From Herpetosiphon giganteus (GTDB lineage: Bacteria; Chloroflexota; Chloroflexia; Chloroflexales; Herpetosiphonaceae): 64,000 nucleotides of DNA. The stretch is taken from positions 1 to 64,000 of the forward strand of contig NZ_JAFBCZ010000012.1 in the NCBI RefSeq assembly GCF_016907925.1. The letters are read 5' to 3'. A program made the translations under genes and the position numbers. Below, piece by piece: positions 51,500-60,462 of the stretch. Position 1 is the stretch's first letter; each line of letters opens with the position of its first letter. A model generated the notes under the pieces. It saw only the letters and a list, made by a program, of their open reading frames with translations. It ran no database searches and was not told the DNA's origin.

Positions 51500-52029
51500 C
51501 GACGAAGTTTTTTTTGATCCACGAAGGACACGAAGGGCCACGAAGATGTATTTTTTAGCCACAGATTGGCACAGATTGATTAGATTATGTTTCTCATAGC
51601 CCATAGCTGTAATGGTGCATTGCGTTAACCACCGCCTGATCCCCTCACCCCAACCCCTCTCCCACGTGGCGGGCGAGGGGCTTTAATCCTGTGGTTCTGC
51701 TGAACTGCGCGGTGAAAACGGGTGCTCCCCCTCGCCCGCGTTTTCGTGGGAGAGGGGCTGGAGGGTGAGGGAACATGATTGCCAATCCAATGTATCAATA
51801 CATATAGGCTTTTGGCTTTTGCGTTCATTCATCCTCCCTCATAATTCATACTTACGCCCTCTGCGCCTCTGCGTTGAGTTTTCGCCACGAATTGCACGAA
51901 TTGCACGAAGATGTATTTTTTGCCACAGATTACACAGATTGATTAGATTATGTTTCCCATAGCCAAAAGCCAAAAGCTAATAGCCAATAGCCTGACGTTA
52001 TGTTCTATGCTCTATGTTCTATGTTCTGC
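51500..52029. repeat. repeat-filled gap (families B and C)
   Basis: Contains CCACGAAGGACACGAAGGGC, TAGCCACAGATTGGCACAGATT, a family-B element, CTCTGCGCCTCTGCGTTGAG and GTTCTATGCTCTATGTTCTATG words. No gene seen. Confidence 0.7.
51641..51773. repeat. inverted-end repeat (family B), copy 5
   Basis: CCCCTCACCCCAACCCCTCTCCC at one end and GGGAGAGGGGCTGGAGGGTGAGGG at the other, with GGTTCTGCTGAACTGCGCGGTGAAAACGGGTGCTCC in the middle. Confidence 0.8.
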
Positions 52030-52695
52030 CTAAGGAAACCCACTGCCCATAGTCAGCAAGCTGCCGATTAAAATGAACAGCAAGGCCAGAATATAGCCTA
52101 GCAAGGCCAGATTAAAGGCCACGCCACGACCAACTTGATACCAGCGATAACGTTGCTGAGCCTTGGCTGCGCGGCTTGTCCATTGCAGAATTTGGGGAAT
52201 TAAGCGCATGGCTTGATCAAAAAGCTGCTTGACTGCCAGCTCAGGAGTTGCCAAATCAACCTCAACTAGCGCTAAGCGATGCTCTTCAACATATTCGCCT
52301 GGAGCCAACCACTCGCCAGTTTTGGCATCGCCAACAAAGCGATTGCGATAGCGCACCGCCTTGCAAACCAGCCGAAACTCAAGTGTAGTGCCATGAATTG
52401 TCAGCACAAACGTGCCGATTAATGGTAGCAGCTGAAAAACTTTGCTGGTCAGGTGGTCGCGCACGATGATTGGCACAATTACCGAATAGCGATCGGCCTG
52501 AATTTTCGCATGGGGAATTTCCGTGCAATGCTCAAGCTGGGTAGCTCCCAGTGCTTGCATGAATTGGGGTAAATGTAGCTCAATCAGTGGGCGCACAAGG
52601 CGAGCGGTGGCGCGGCTTTGCAAATCGCTTTCGGTTTGGCGAATCCGTTCGATCTGCTGCTCTAAGCGCCAGCGTAAAATCCGTGCTCGTTCCAT
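52030..52695 (-). CDS. protein of unknown function with one C-terminal membrane helix
   Basis: A 221-residue protein. The N-terminal 30 residues are Arg/Glu-rich and likely coiled coil (ERARILRWRLEQQIERIRQT). A mixed region follows and the C-terminus is one hydrophobic helix (LALLGYILALLFILIGSLL). I do not recognise a family. ATG with AGGTGG upstream. The gene lies about 25 bases after the next membrane-protein gene on the same strand, so the two are likely co-transcribed. Confidence 0.75.
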   Translation of the reverse strand: MERARILRWRLEQQIERIRQTESDLQSRATARLVRPLIELHLPQFMQALGATQLEHCTEIPHAKIQADRYSVIVPIIVRDHLTSKVFQLLPLIGTFVLTIHGTTLEFRLVCKAVRYRNRFVGDAKTGEWLAPGEYVEEHRLALVEVDLATPELAVKQLFDQAMRLIPQILQWTSRAAKAQQRYRWYQVGRGVAFNLALLGYILALLFILIGSLLTMGSGFP

Positions 52696-52722
52696 AACAA
52701 CCACCTAGGTGATGGAAGTTTG

Positions 52723-53481
52723 CTAGCTGATAGCCCGTTTACGTTCAGCTAAACGCTGCTCAATCTCTCGATCTGCCACAATTTGGTCGGCCTCAAAATA
52801 GACTTGGGCCACAACCAGCCAAGCCCAAAATAAACAGCTCATCAACAGCCACAAGGCTGCCAAGAGCCACCAAACCGCCACTGCCGGAATATGCGTAAGT
52901 TGCCAGAACCACCACCCAGCTCCCAGCGCTGGCAGATAGAGTGGCAAAGTAACCAAGCGGGCTTGGAGGTAAAGCCAACGCCCATTATTGCCAAGCGCTC
53001 GGCGCAGGCTTGCCCGACCGAGGGCTTTTTCCACCGCGCCATCGCGAGCAAAAAAGAGCTTGCTGACTGGCGAAAAACTGCCTAAGAAGCTTACACCAAA
53101 CAGTGTGCCAAGAATGATGAAGGTAAGGCTGGTGGCAATCGTATTATTATCGCCAACGATAAATGGCACAATCGCACAAAACAAAAACACCGCGGCAACC
53201 AGTTGCGGAAATACGAAATAAACAAAATCCATCACCGTTGCCAACAAACCCATCACCGCTTTATCGCCGAATTGTCGCCATGCAGGCAGCGGCAGCCGAT
53301 AGCCCCGCGAACTATTATCGAGGTGCTCAATGACCAACCCTTGCGGCCAAATAACCCCAATGATGGTTGAGCCAAGCAACCCTCCAATCGCAACCTTGGG
53401 CAACCATAAGCGGTCGCTCCAAACAGTACGCAGAGCAGTTTGCAAGGCTCGCAAGGGCTGAAATTGTTCTTCGGCTGCCAC
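52723..53481 (-). CDS. polytopic membrane protein, DUF4013-like
   Basis: A 252-residue protein with roughly five to six membrane helices. The N-terminal SDRLWLPKVAIGGLLG and internal GDKAVMGLLATVMDFVYFVFPQ patterns recall DUF4013 proteins, though I am not sure. GTG start with GGAGGG upstream. It starts 13 bases after the CinA gene stop on the same strand. Function unknown. Confidence 0.78.
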   Translation of the reverse strand: MAAEEQFQPLRALQTALRTVWSDRLWLPKVAIGGLLGSTIIGVIWPQGLVIEHLDNSSRGYRLPLPAWRQFGDKAVMGLLATVMDFVYFVFPQLVAAVFLFCAIVPFIVGDNNTIATSLTFIILGTLFGVSFLGSFSPVSKLFFARDGAVEKALGRASLRRALGNNGRWLYLQARLVTLPLYLPALGAGWWFWQLTHIPAVAVWWLLAALWLLMSCLFWAWLVVAQVYFEADQIVADREIEQRLAERKRAIS

Positions 53482-53494
53482 TGGCCCTCCTTCG

Positions 53495-54673
53495 CTAGGC
53501 TTCTAAGCTACGGCGAATCAGATCAAGCGCCGCAGTGGTGATAAAGCCTAAAGCATCGTCGCTTTTCAACTCAACCCGCCGGGTAAAGCTGCGTTGCAAA
53601 TCTTTGCCCACCAACACAATGCACACATCAGTAAAGCCGTCGGCCCCAATTTGGGCTGGCACTGCTGCAATGCCATAGCTGGCCTGCCAATTGTTGCGCA
53701 CCGTGTTGGCTCCAGCAATTGCCAACGATTCTGCTGCTTCGCGATCAACTGCTTGATCGAGCGGGTGGATGGTTACGCCGCGCAAAGCTTGGGCCAAATC
53801 GGGCTTGGCCGAACGCAGCCCATTGTAGATTGGTGCGCCGCGCAAGCCTTCATAAATTGCCAAACTAGCTGATTGTTGTTGCAACCGGCGCAATACGTGC
53901 GCTGCCAAACCATCGCGATCCATCAAAAAGCGCTCAAGGCGGCGAGAAACTTCGGCAGCGCAGGCTTCAATATCGGCCTCAACTTGGGCCGGATCTTCGC
54001 CGTGAGCCGAAATTCGTACCTCGTATTGGGCGGCTTTGGCCGAAATGCCAACCGTTGGATAGGCTGCTTGCATCAGATCGGCGATAAGCTCGCCAGCTTC
54101 AGCTTCGCTTGTACCACTGAGCCAGATCGAACGCACCAACAAAACCGATTTTAGGCCACGCTCGTTGCGCAAGAACGGCAATAATTCAGTTTCAACCAGA
54201 AACTTCATCTCGCTGGGTACGCCAGGAAAAACCATCAACGCGCGTGCGCCTTCATCGATGATAAATGATGGTGCAGTGCCACGAGCATTGGGCACAGGCC
54301 GCGCCCCCATTGGCACAAAGGCTTGTTGGCGATTGCTCTCGCTCATTGTGCGGCCAAACGAACGAAAACGCGCTTCGATGCCATCAAACAGCTCTTGGTG
54401 AAACTCCAAGGGGCGTTTGGTAGCTTGGGCAACGGCTTCGCGGGTTAGATCGTCGGCGGTTGGGCCAAGCCCACCAGTGCACAGCACCAACGGGCTGCGT
54501 TGCCATGCCGCCGCGATAACCTCAGTGATTGCGCCAATGTCGTCGGCGACCAAAGTAACTCGTTGCACCTCAACGCCCACGGTAGCGAGCGTTCGCGCCA
54601 ACCAAGCGCTATTGGTATCGACGGTTGTGCCGAGGGTCAATTCGGTGCCGATGGCAATTAATTCAGCTTGCAT
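53495..54673 (-). CDS. cinA: CinA-like protein with degenerate C-terminal domain
   Basis: A 392-residue protein. The N-terminal MoCF/MoaB-like domain is complete: AELIAIGTELTLGTTVDTNS, then LCTGGLGPTADDLTREAVA and FPGVPSEMKF. In CinA proteins the C-terminal domain is an NMN amidohydrolase with an AESCTGG catalytic motif. Here the equivalent region reads AIYEGLRGAPIYNGLRSAK, without the Ser and CTGG, so that activity is probably lost. The N-terminal part may act as ADP-ribose/CoA pyrophosphatase (family knowledge). ATG with weak ribosome site. Head of a three-gene minus-strand run. Confidence 0.88.
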   Translation of the reverse strand: MQAELIAIGTELTLGTTVDTNSAWLARTLATVGVEVQRVTLVADDIGAITEVIAAAWQRSPLVLCTGGLGPTADDLTREAVAQATKRPLEFHQELFDGIEARFRSFGRTMSESNRQQAFVPMGARPVPNARGTAPSFIIDEGARALMVFPGVPSEMKFLVETELLPFLRNERGLKSVLLVRSIWLSGTSEAEAGELIADLMQAAYPTVGISAKAAQYEVRISAHGEDPAQVEADIEACAAEVSRRLERFLMDRDGLAAHVLRRLQQQSASLAIYEGLRGAPIYNGLRSAKPDLAQALRGVTIHPLDQAVDREAAESLAIAGANTVRNNWQASYGIAAVPAQIGADGFTDVCIVLVGKDLQRSFTRRVELKSDDALGFITTAALDLIRRSLEA

Positions 54674-54684
54674 TGTGCTACTCG

Positions 54685-54906
54685 CTAGGCAATCGTCGTT
54701 TGATCAGGGGCTGGCACACGTTCGTGGAATTCAGTCCAAAGCTCTTTTTCCCGTTGAACCACGGCGGCTTTGGCCGATGCAATGGCACTTTTGACGTTGA
54801 CTTGCAGCGAACCCAACGCGCCTTCTTCTTCATCGCGGTTGGCCAGCACAAATGAGGCTGCCAAGCCAGCACCAACGCCAACAATTAGGCCGAAAACGAA
54901 TTTCAT
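54685..54906 (-). CDS. small YtxH-like membrane-anchored protein
   Basis: A 73-residue protein with one N-terminal hydrophobic helix (FVFGLIVGVGAGLAASFVLA) and a charged C-terminal helix. The GVGAGLAAS pattern is typical of YtxH-like general-stress proteins (inference). The ATG has GAGGA eight bases upstream; an in-frame GTG five codons earlier is less likely. Starts the small run that includes cinA. Confidence 0.75.
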   Translation of the reverse strand: MKFVFGLIVGVGAGLAASFVLANRDEEEGALGSLQVNVKSAIASAKAAVVQREKELWTEFHERVPAPDQTTIA

Positions 54907-55001
54907 GAGCGGTTTCCTCACACTAGGCAGAGCAAATTCTGGGGTTATTATACGGTGGAATGAGGCTTAAAACAATGCAGCGCCCGAAGGCGCTGACTGT
55001 G

Positions 55002-55077
<76 letters not shown>

Positions 55078-55099
55078 GATTTAGTTGTGAGGATGTGGT

Positions 55100-55183
55100 T
55101 GGTGGGGACGGAGAGACTCGAACTCTCACGTCTAGGACACTTGCTCCTAAGGCAAGCGCGTCTGCCAATTCCGCCACGTCCCC
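55100..55183 (-). tRNA. tRNA-Leu (anticodon TAG)
   Basis: The minus strand starts GGGGACGTGGCGGAATTGG, has anticodon loop CTTAGGA (TAG), a long variable arm typical of Leu tRNAs, a GAGTTCGAGTC T-arm and encoded CCA. It lies upstream of tRNA-Gly by 22 bases, so the two are probably one transcript. Confidence 0.96.
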
Positions 55184-55235
55184 GTAGCGAGGGAGAGTAT
55201 AGCATAGCTGTTGAGAAATTGCAAATGCGAGGAAT

Positions 55236-55369
55236 TCCCTCACCCCAACCCCTCTCCCATCCGATGGGAGAGGGGCTTTAATGCCGTGGTTCTTGCAAAA
55301 ATCCTTGGTAAAAACAGGTGCTCCCCCTCGCCCGCGTCTAGTGGGAGAGGGGGCTGGGGGGTGAGGGAA
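55236..55369. repeat. inverted-end repeat (family B), copy 6
   Basis: Bounded by GGAATTCCCTCACCCC and GGGGTGAGGGAATTC, so here even the flanking GAATTC is symmetric. The middle has GGTTCTTGCAAAAATCCTTGGTAAAA, almost identical to the copy at 39729. Confidence 0.82.
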
Positions 55370-55371
55370 TT

Positions 55372-57348
55372 CTACTTAATCTCAACTGTGCCTAATTCGA
55401 TGTAATTGGCTCCATGCTGGGCAGTGCTGGCAGTTACGGGCAAACGCTGAGCCTCAGTCTCAGTAATCGTCGGATCATACCAGCCAAGCACCACTAAATA
55501 GTGGCCTTTGGCCATGGTTTTGGGCAAGGGCACTACAACTTGATCATGAATTGCTTGGTTGGCTTGCCAGCGACTGGTGGGCAGCCCGCCATTCAAGGGC
55601 ATGGTATCGACTTGGGCGGCAACTGGCGCGCCCAAGGCTGGCACCAAATGAATGAACAAGCGATAATCGTTGGCTAAAGCGCTGTTGGTGCGCCACGCCA
55701 ATTGCACCGGCAACGTGCCGCCCGCCTGATAGCCAGCAGGCCACGCCTGCAATTGATAGCCTTCGAGTTGGAAGCTGTTATTCCACGTGGCTGTGGCCGA
55801 AGCAGGAATTGGCCATGTGCCAACTAAGGCCAAATTCTCCACTTGCATTGGGCGGGGAAAGCTTTGGCACAAAATCCGTAGCGCATTAAATTCCCAATAC
55901 GGTAGATCGGTGCAACGCCATTTGTCGTTTAAATCAGCAGTCAGAAAATTAATTCCAACCTTGCCCATATCATCTTGGGGATATTGCGGGTTAGGCGGAT
56001 CGATTGCTTTGGCATTTTCAGGGGCAATCAGCAGCCAACCACGGCGTTTGCCAGCCAACAGCGCCGCATAATCATTATCAAACTCGCCTTGATCGTAGCC
56101 AATTGCCCCGATGCGGCCAAAGCCACGGGCCGCAGGCAAGGCATCGGGCGTAACGCGGCTGGCATAATAGTTATACAAAGTGGCAATATACGGCGGCTGC
56201 ACGATAATCACATCATCAGGGGCAACATGTTCGGCCAAACTTTGCAGCGCCCCGCGATAATCTTCCTTGACGGCGTTGCCGCTCCAAATGCCATAGGGCT
56301 GTTGAAAGACCAACCACGCACTTAAGCCAACGATTGACCCGAGGCTCGCCGTGTTGAGCCAGCGTTGTTGGGCGATTCCGGCCAAGCCAAGCGCCAACAT
56401 CAAGCAAAATAACGGCAAGCTAAAACTGAGGTAACGTGGCTCGTAGAGCGGCGATCCTGCCCCAAGCACTGCCAAAAAGAGCAGCACTGGCAAGAGCCAC
56501 AAGCCTAAGATGATGTTTCGCCGTGGATGCCGCCATGTCAGCCATAAGCCGCTGGCGAGTGCCAAGCCCACAGGCAACAAGCGCCAAGCCAAATCGCTGC
56601 TTGAGCGATCAAAACTGAGCCGACCTAGCAACAGCCATGCTGCTTGCAGCACGCCAATTGTGCGACCAATCGGTGGCGCATTTGGATCTTGGCGCAGCCC
56701 AAAACGAATGCCAACCACAAAGCCAAGGCTTAGCAAGCCAAAGCCAAGCCAGAACCACTTTTGCCAAGCGGTTTGCCTGAAATGCAGCGCCAAAACCAAA
56801 ACTTGCCCCAACACCTGCAATAACGCCAAGCGATGCAAACTGAGACACAGCATCACGCTGGCCAACCACAGCCAAATATTTCGTTTATTGAGCTGATCGA
56901 GCAGATCGAGCAAGCGCAAATTCGACCACAGCACCGCCGCCATCAACATGCTATAGACTTTGGCATCTTGGCTTTGCCACAGCCCAAAAGGATTAATTGC
57001 CAGCAACCCAGCCGCAACCCATGCGACCGTGGGCGTGCTCAAGCGCGCCGCAAAGTGATAGAGCAGCCCGGCCGCCAACGCTCCAGCAATCGCTGAAGGC
57101 GCACGCAGCGCCAATTCACTATCGCCAAAGATGCTCACCCACGCCTTGATCAGCAAGTGATAGAGCGGGTAGCTCTGGCGTGGGCTTAACAGATCGCCGA
57201 ATAAGCTGGGCCACGAACGACCGGTAGCTTCGCTCCAGGTACCGCCCTCGTCGAGCCACAAACTTTGGCTGCTTAGGCGGAAAAAGCGTAAGCCAAGGGC
57301 AACGATCAAAAGGCCAAAACTGATTAATCGGGCTGATTGCTTGTGCAT
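55372..57348 (-). CDS. GT39/ArnT-like membrane glycosyltransferase
   Basis: A 658-residue protein with about ten to twelve membrane helices in the first 400 residues. The first extracytoplasmic loop has SLWLDEGGTWSEA, matching the LWxDE acidic motif of GT-C/GT39 (PMT, ArnT) enzymes, and the following RAPSAIAGALAAG is a common next segment. These enzymes transfer sugar from polyprenyl phosphate to acceptors outside the membrane. Acceptor unknown. ATG (MHKQSARLI) has no strong ribosome site; a TTG eight codons upstream is possible. Stands apart from other genes. Confidence 0.85.
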   Translation of the reverse strand: MHKQSARLISFGLLIVALGLRFFRLSSQSLWLDEGGTWSEATGRSWPSLFGDLLSPRQSYPLYHLLIKAWVSIFGDSELALRAPSAIAGALAAGLLYHFAARLSTPTVAWVAAGLLAINPFGLWQSQDAKVYSMLMAAVLWSNLRLLDLLDQLNKRNIWLWLASVMLCLSLHRLALLQVLGQVLVLALHFRQTAWQKWFWLGFGLLSLGFVVGIRFGLRQDPNAPPIGRTIGVLQAAWLLLGRLSFDRSSSDLAWRLLPVGLALASGLWLTWRHPRRNIILGLWLLPVLLFLAVLGAGSPLYEPRYLSFSLPLFCLMLALGLAGIAQQRWLNTASLGSIVGLSAWLVFQQPYGIWSGNAVKEDYRGALQSLAEHVAPDDVIIVQPPYIATLYNYYASRVTPDALPAARGFGRIGAIGYDQGEFDNDYAALLAGKRRGWLLIAPENAKAIDPPNPQYPQDDMGKVGINFLTADLNDKWRCTDLPYWEFNALRILCQSFPRPMQVENLALVGTWPIPASATATWNNSFQLEGYQLQAWPAGYQAGGTLPVQLAWRTNSALANDYRLFIHLVPALGAPVAAQVDTMPLNGGLPTSRWQANQAIHDQVVVPLPKTMAKGHYLVVLGWYDPTITETEAQRLPVTASTAQHGANYIELGTVEIK

Positions 57349-57407
57349 AGCGTGCTCTATAATCTTTAACAAATATGAATGGCAATGGAGCTTTGGGCTT
57401 GAATAGC

Positions 57408-57438
57408 AAAAAGCACCAAGCCAGCTAGCTTAGTGCTT
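57408..57438 (-). terminator. terminator of the STAS gene
   Basis: On the minus strand AAGCACTAAGC TAGCT GGCTTGGTGCTT pairs with one mismatch and is followed by a T-run. Confidence 0.75.
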
Positions 57439-57462
57439 AATTGATTGCTGCGAAGCACGCCG

Positions 57463-57804
57463 TTAAGCGCTCAGTTGCTCGATGCCGCTTGCTTCGTCAT
57501 CAGCGATTGTAAACAACGTATCGAAGCGGGTTTTGCGAAAAACCTCAGCAATTTGGACTTGCAAGCCAAATAGCATCAAATTTTGGCCACGACTTTGCTG
57601 ATCTTTCAAATTCATCATGAGCATGCGCAAGGCCAAGCTTGCGGCAAAATCAACTTTGCTCACATCGACCAAGACAGGCCCATTGTGATCGGCAATCGTT
57701 TTAGCAAACGGTTCTTCAAGCTCACGGACTGCGGCAGCGTCCATGCGCGCAGGCAAGCGCACGATCAAGACCTTACCATTGGTTTCTTGGATGAGTTCAG
57801 CCAT
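57463..57804 (-). CDS. STAS-domain anti-sigma factor antagonist
   Basis: A 113-residue single-domain STAS protein of the SpoIIAA/RsbV class: VLIVRLPARMDAAAVRELEE, then VLVDVSKVDFAASLALRML at the usual phosphosite loop. The canonical D-S-S-G is altered to A-A-S-L-A with one Ser kept, so phosphorylation cannot be assumed. ATG with GGGAGA upstream. No adjacent anti-sigma kinase. Confidence 0.88.
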   Translation of the reverse strand: MAELIQETNGKVLIVRLPARMDAAAVRELEEPFAKTIADHNGPVLVDVSKVDFAASLALRMLMMNLKDQQSRGQNLMLFGLQVQIAEVFRKTRFDTLFTIADDEASGIEQLSA

Positions 57805-58001
57805 ACGAAATCTCCCTATAGTTGTCGTTCAAAAGACAGCAGGAAACAAGCGTCATTATACACTGAAGCGCGGGTCAATCACAGAGGATTCTGGCCAAAT
57901 TGCGTTTTTGGGCTTGTTAAAGGCACATTGACGCTTTTTTGAGCGGGCTTTATAATGCGTAGCGCTTAATGCAACTTCACTTCTTCGCAGGAGGCTGCTC
58001 G

Positions 58002-58499
58002 GTGTACTTTACACAAAACGATCCCCCGATTCTTTTCCCTTCGTGGGTAGCAGGTTTGTTGGTTGTTTGGATTGCGGTTTTAGTGGGTGCCATTTTCTGG
58101 CTACGCTCGCTGCCACCAAAAAACCCGTCGCGTTTGGCGTTTCGCAAGCGCACCAGCAACGGCCTGCTGATCATCGCCGGGATTGGGATCGTGCAGTTTC
58201 TGGCGCGTTGGCTGAAGATCGACGTAGTTGAGTGGCGCTTGTGGGGCTATGTTTTATTTGTCGCATTGATTGGTTTCGGGCTGTATTCTTGGCAGTATGC
58301 CCGTTCAACCTTGCCAGCTTTGGTTGCCCAAACCGGCAAAGTTAAATCCAATTATGCTAAGAGCCGCGCTGCTGCTGCCAGTAGCAATGTCAAGGCTGGC
58401 GCTGATGGTGTTGCAAGCGAACCCGCTGCACCACGCCTCCCCAAGCCAATTGCAACCACTGGTCGTCGTGACGCACGCCGCTCCAAGAAACGCAAATAA
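58002..58499 (+). CDS. small membrane protein of unknown function
   Basis: A 165-residue protein with three hydrophobic segments in the first 115 residues and a basic, Ala-rich tail ending in RRDARRSKKRK. The GTG start has AGGAGG seven bases upstream; an in-frame ATG 11 codons earlier lacks one. I do not recognise a family. Confidence 0.75.
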   Translation: MYFTQNDPPILFPSWVAGLLVVWIAVLVGAIFWLRSLPPKNPSRLAFRKRTSNGLLIIAGIGIVQFLARWLKIDVVEWRLWGYVLFVALIGFGLYSWQYARSTLPALVAQTGKVKSNYAKSRAAAASSNVKAGADGVASEPAAPRLPKPIATTGRRDARRSKKRK

Positions 58500-58520
58500 T
58501 TCGCTCTGTTGGCAACAATT

Positions 58521-58565
58521 AAACACTGGCTCTGCTTTGCAGGCTGGTGTTTTTGTTTTTTAGCT
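58521..58565 (+). terminator. possible terminator
   Basis: AACAC..CTGC TTT GCAG..GTGTT with internal loops, followed by TTTTTGTTTTTT. The stem is imperfect. Confidence 0.5.
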
Positions 58566-59003
58566 TGGGAAGCAGGGCTATAGGCTATGGGCTATCGGAA
58601 GATTTTTTCGTGGAATTCGTGGAATTCGTGGCTAAAAATACGGTTCTGATGCCCAAGCAATCGTTTCGCCACCCTTCCGTCCCTCCGCCGGAGGGAAACG
58701 CCGGGGGTTTTCATCCCCCAGCACCCCCTAATATTTATGTTGTGGAATGTTTCTGGGTTGTTTTTCCCCCGATAGCCCATAGCCAATAGCCTATAGCCAT
58801 ATTTTCTCTGCGCCTCTGCGTTAAAATTCTCTTTGTGCAATTCGTGGAATTCGTGGCTAAAAACTTAACCTTCGCGATCTTCGCGTTCTTCGCGGTTTCG
58901 TTGCTCGGCTCCCTGTTCCCTTGCCCCCGACAGCTGAACCCTGGCCCCTCAATCGTAGAAACGAAAGAAACAGGTATACTACTAGTCTACTTAAGGAGCA
59001 ACA
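58566..59003. repeat. repeat-filled gap upstream of rsmA
   Basis: GGAATTCGTGGAATTCGTGGCTAAAAA occurs twice, with CCTCTGCGTTAAAATTC, GATCTTCGCGTTCTTCGCGG and a reverse-oriented family-A' element. A TATACT hexamer about 25 bases before the rsmA start may be its -10. Confidence 0.7.
58667..58730 (-). repeat. two-hairpin element (family A'), copy 9, opposite orientation
   Basis: On the minus strand AGGGGGTGCTGGGGGATGAAAACCCCCGGCG, CCCTCCGGCGGAGGG, GGAAGGGTGGCGA. The only copy in this window lying in the minus orientation. Confidence 0.85.
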
Positions 59004-59870
59004 ATGAATCCATATACCGATCCGTCGCGGGTGCGCGGCGCGTTAAATAGCATTGGGGTGCGCCCAAGCAAAAGCATGGGCCAGAATTTTTTGGTTGATC
59101 CAACGCCGTTGAAATTGGCCTTGGAGCATGCCGATGTGAATGCCAATGATGTGGTGATTGAGGTTGGCCCAGGCTTGGGCGTGCTCACCTGGGAGTTGCT
59201 GAATGCAGCAGGCCAGGTAATTAGCGTTGAGCTTGATACGCGTTTGGCTGGTCGTTTACGCACCGAGTTTGCCGACCGTCCGCTGACTATTGTCGAAAGC
59301 GATGTGCTGGAATTGGCTCCCAGTGCGATGTTGGCTGCTGCTGGCTTGCCCGCCGACACGCCCTATAAACTGGTGGCTAATATTCCGTATGCGATTACCT
59401 CGCCCTTGTTGCGCCATTTTCTCGAAGGCGATAGCCCGCCAAGCTTGATGATGGTGCTGATGCAGTGGGAAGTTGCTGATCGGATTACCGCTAAACCAGG
59501 CGATTTGAGTATTTTGGCGCATAGCGTGCAACTGTATGCAACTGCTGAAATTGTGGCCCGCGTGCCAGCCGCTTCGTTCTTGCCGTCGCCAGCGGTCGAT
59601 TCGGCGCTAGTGTTGATGCGCCGCCGCCCAACCAACGCTGTACCGACGAATCCCAAAGCCTTGTTCAAGGTCATTCGGGCTGGGTTTAGTCAAGCCCGCA
59701 AAAAGCTGATCAATTCGTTGGCTGGTGGGTTGGCTGGTCAAGGCTATAACAAAGAGCAAGTGTTGGCGGCAATTACTACAGCTGGGATTGACCCAAATCT
59801 ACGGGCCGAGGTGTTGACCTTGGAGCAATGGGCAACATTAACTGATACCCTAGGCATGGCTACCAAATAA
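59004..59870 (+). CDS. rsmA: 16S rRNA dimethyladenosine transferase RsmA (KsgA)
   Basis: A 288-residue methyltransferase that dimethylates two adjacent adenines of helix 45 in 16S rRNA. The SAM-binding VIEVGPGLGVLTWELL and the NIPYAITSPLLRHFL active-site motif are present, and the N-terminal KSMGQNFLVDP is the usual family start. Full length. ATG with AAGGAG six bases upstream. It converges on and overlaps by 11 bases the minus-strand regulator gene. Confidence 0.96.
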   Translation: MNPYTDPSRVRGALNSIGVRPSKSMGQNFLVDPTPLKLALEHADVNANDVVIEVGPGLGVLTWELLNAAGQVISVELDTRLAGRLRTEFADRPLTIVESDVLELAPSAMLAAAGLPADTPYKLVANIPYAITSPLLRHFLEGDSPPSLMMVLMQWEVADRITAKPGDLSILAHSVQLYATAEIVARVPAASFLPSPAVDSALVLMRRRPTNAVPTNPKALFKVIRAGFSQARKKLINSLAGGLAGQGYNKEQVLAAITTAGIDPNLRAEVLTLEQWATLTDTLGMATK

Positions 59871-60459
59871 TTAAGCCACGTTGCGCGCCAACCCGAATTG
59901 CTTCGGTGCGCGAAGCCACATCCAATTTGCTGAGCAAGGCTGAAACATGGAATTTGACCGTGTGCTCGCTAATCACCAAGCGCTGAGCAATTTGGCGGTT
60001 GGTCAGGCCCTCAGCCAAGAGTTGTAGCACTTCATGCTCACGCTCGCTGAGCACATTATCCAAGGGTTCTGGTTGGGGTGGGGTATGAATTTGGGCCAAA
60101 ATTGTGGGCGATAGCACACACAACCCAAGCTGCAAGGCCTGCAAACTAGCCCAAATTTCCTGCGGATAAGCATCAGTTGTTACCACACCCCATGCCCGTT
60201 GCTGCGGCGTGGGGTGTGGTAATTCTTGACTAATCAGCAAGATCGCAGGCTGATCGGTGGTGTGGTGCAAAAGCAAGGGCAAGGCTTGATCATCAAGCAA
60301 AATCACGACATCGACGTTTCCCAAATGGTCGAGCAATGATTCGATGTTCGGCGCTGCCGCTACAATTTCCGCCTCGTACTCGGCCAACACGCTGCGCATA
60401 CCCGCGCGGGTCAGCGTTGTGCCACCAATCAACATGAGTTTTAATGCTGATTCGCTCAA
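59860..60459 (-). CDS. LuxR-type regulator with pseudo-receiver domain
   Basis: A 199-residue regulator. The C-terminal LuxR HTH (SEREHEVLQLLAEGLTNRQIA, then SEHTVKFHVSALLSKL) is canonical. The N-terminal 125 residues look receiver-like but lack the acidic pair (MLIGGTTLTRAG) and a clear Lys, so phosphorylation is doubtful. The start appears to be TTG with GGAG 12 bases upstream; only three bases separate it from the protease gene's stop. Regulator and protease are therefore likely one operon. Confidence 0.82.
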   Translation of the reverse strand: MSESALKLMLIGGTTLTRAGMRSVLAEYEAEIVAAAPNIESLLDHLGNVDVVILLDDQALPLLLHHTTDQPAILLISQELPHPTPQQRAWGVVTTDAYPQEIWASLQALQLGLCVLSPTILAQIHTPPQPEPLDNVLSEREHEVLQLLAEGLTNRQIAQRLVISEHTVKFHVSALLSKLDVASRTEAIRVGAQRGLIIW

Positions 60460-60462
60460 TGG

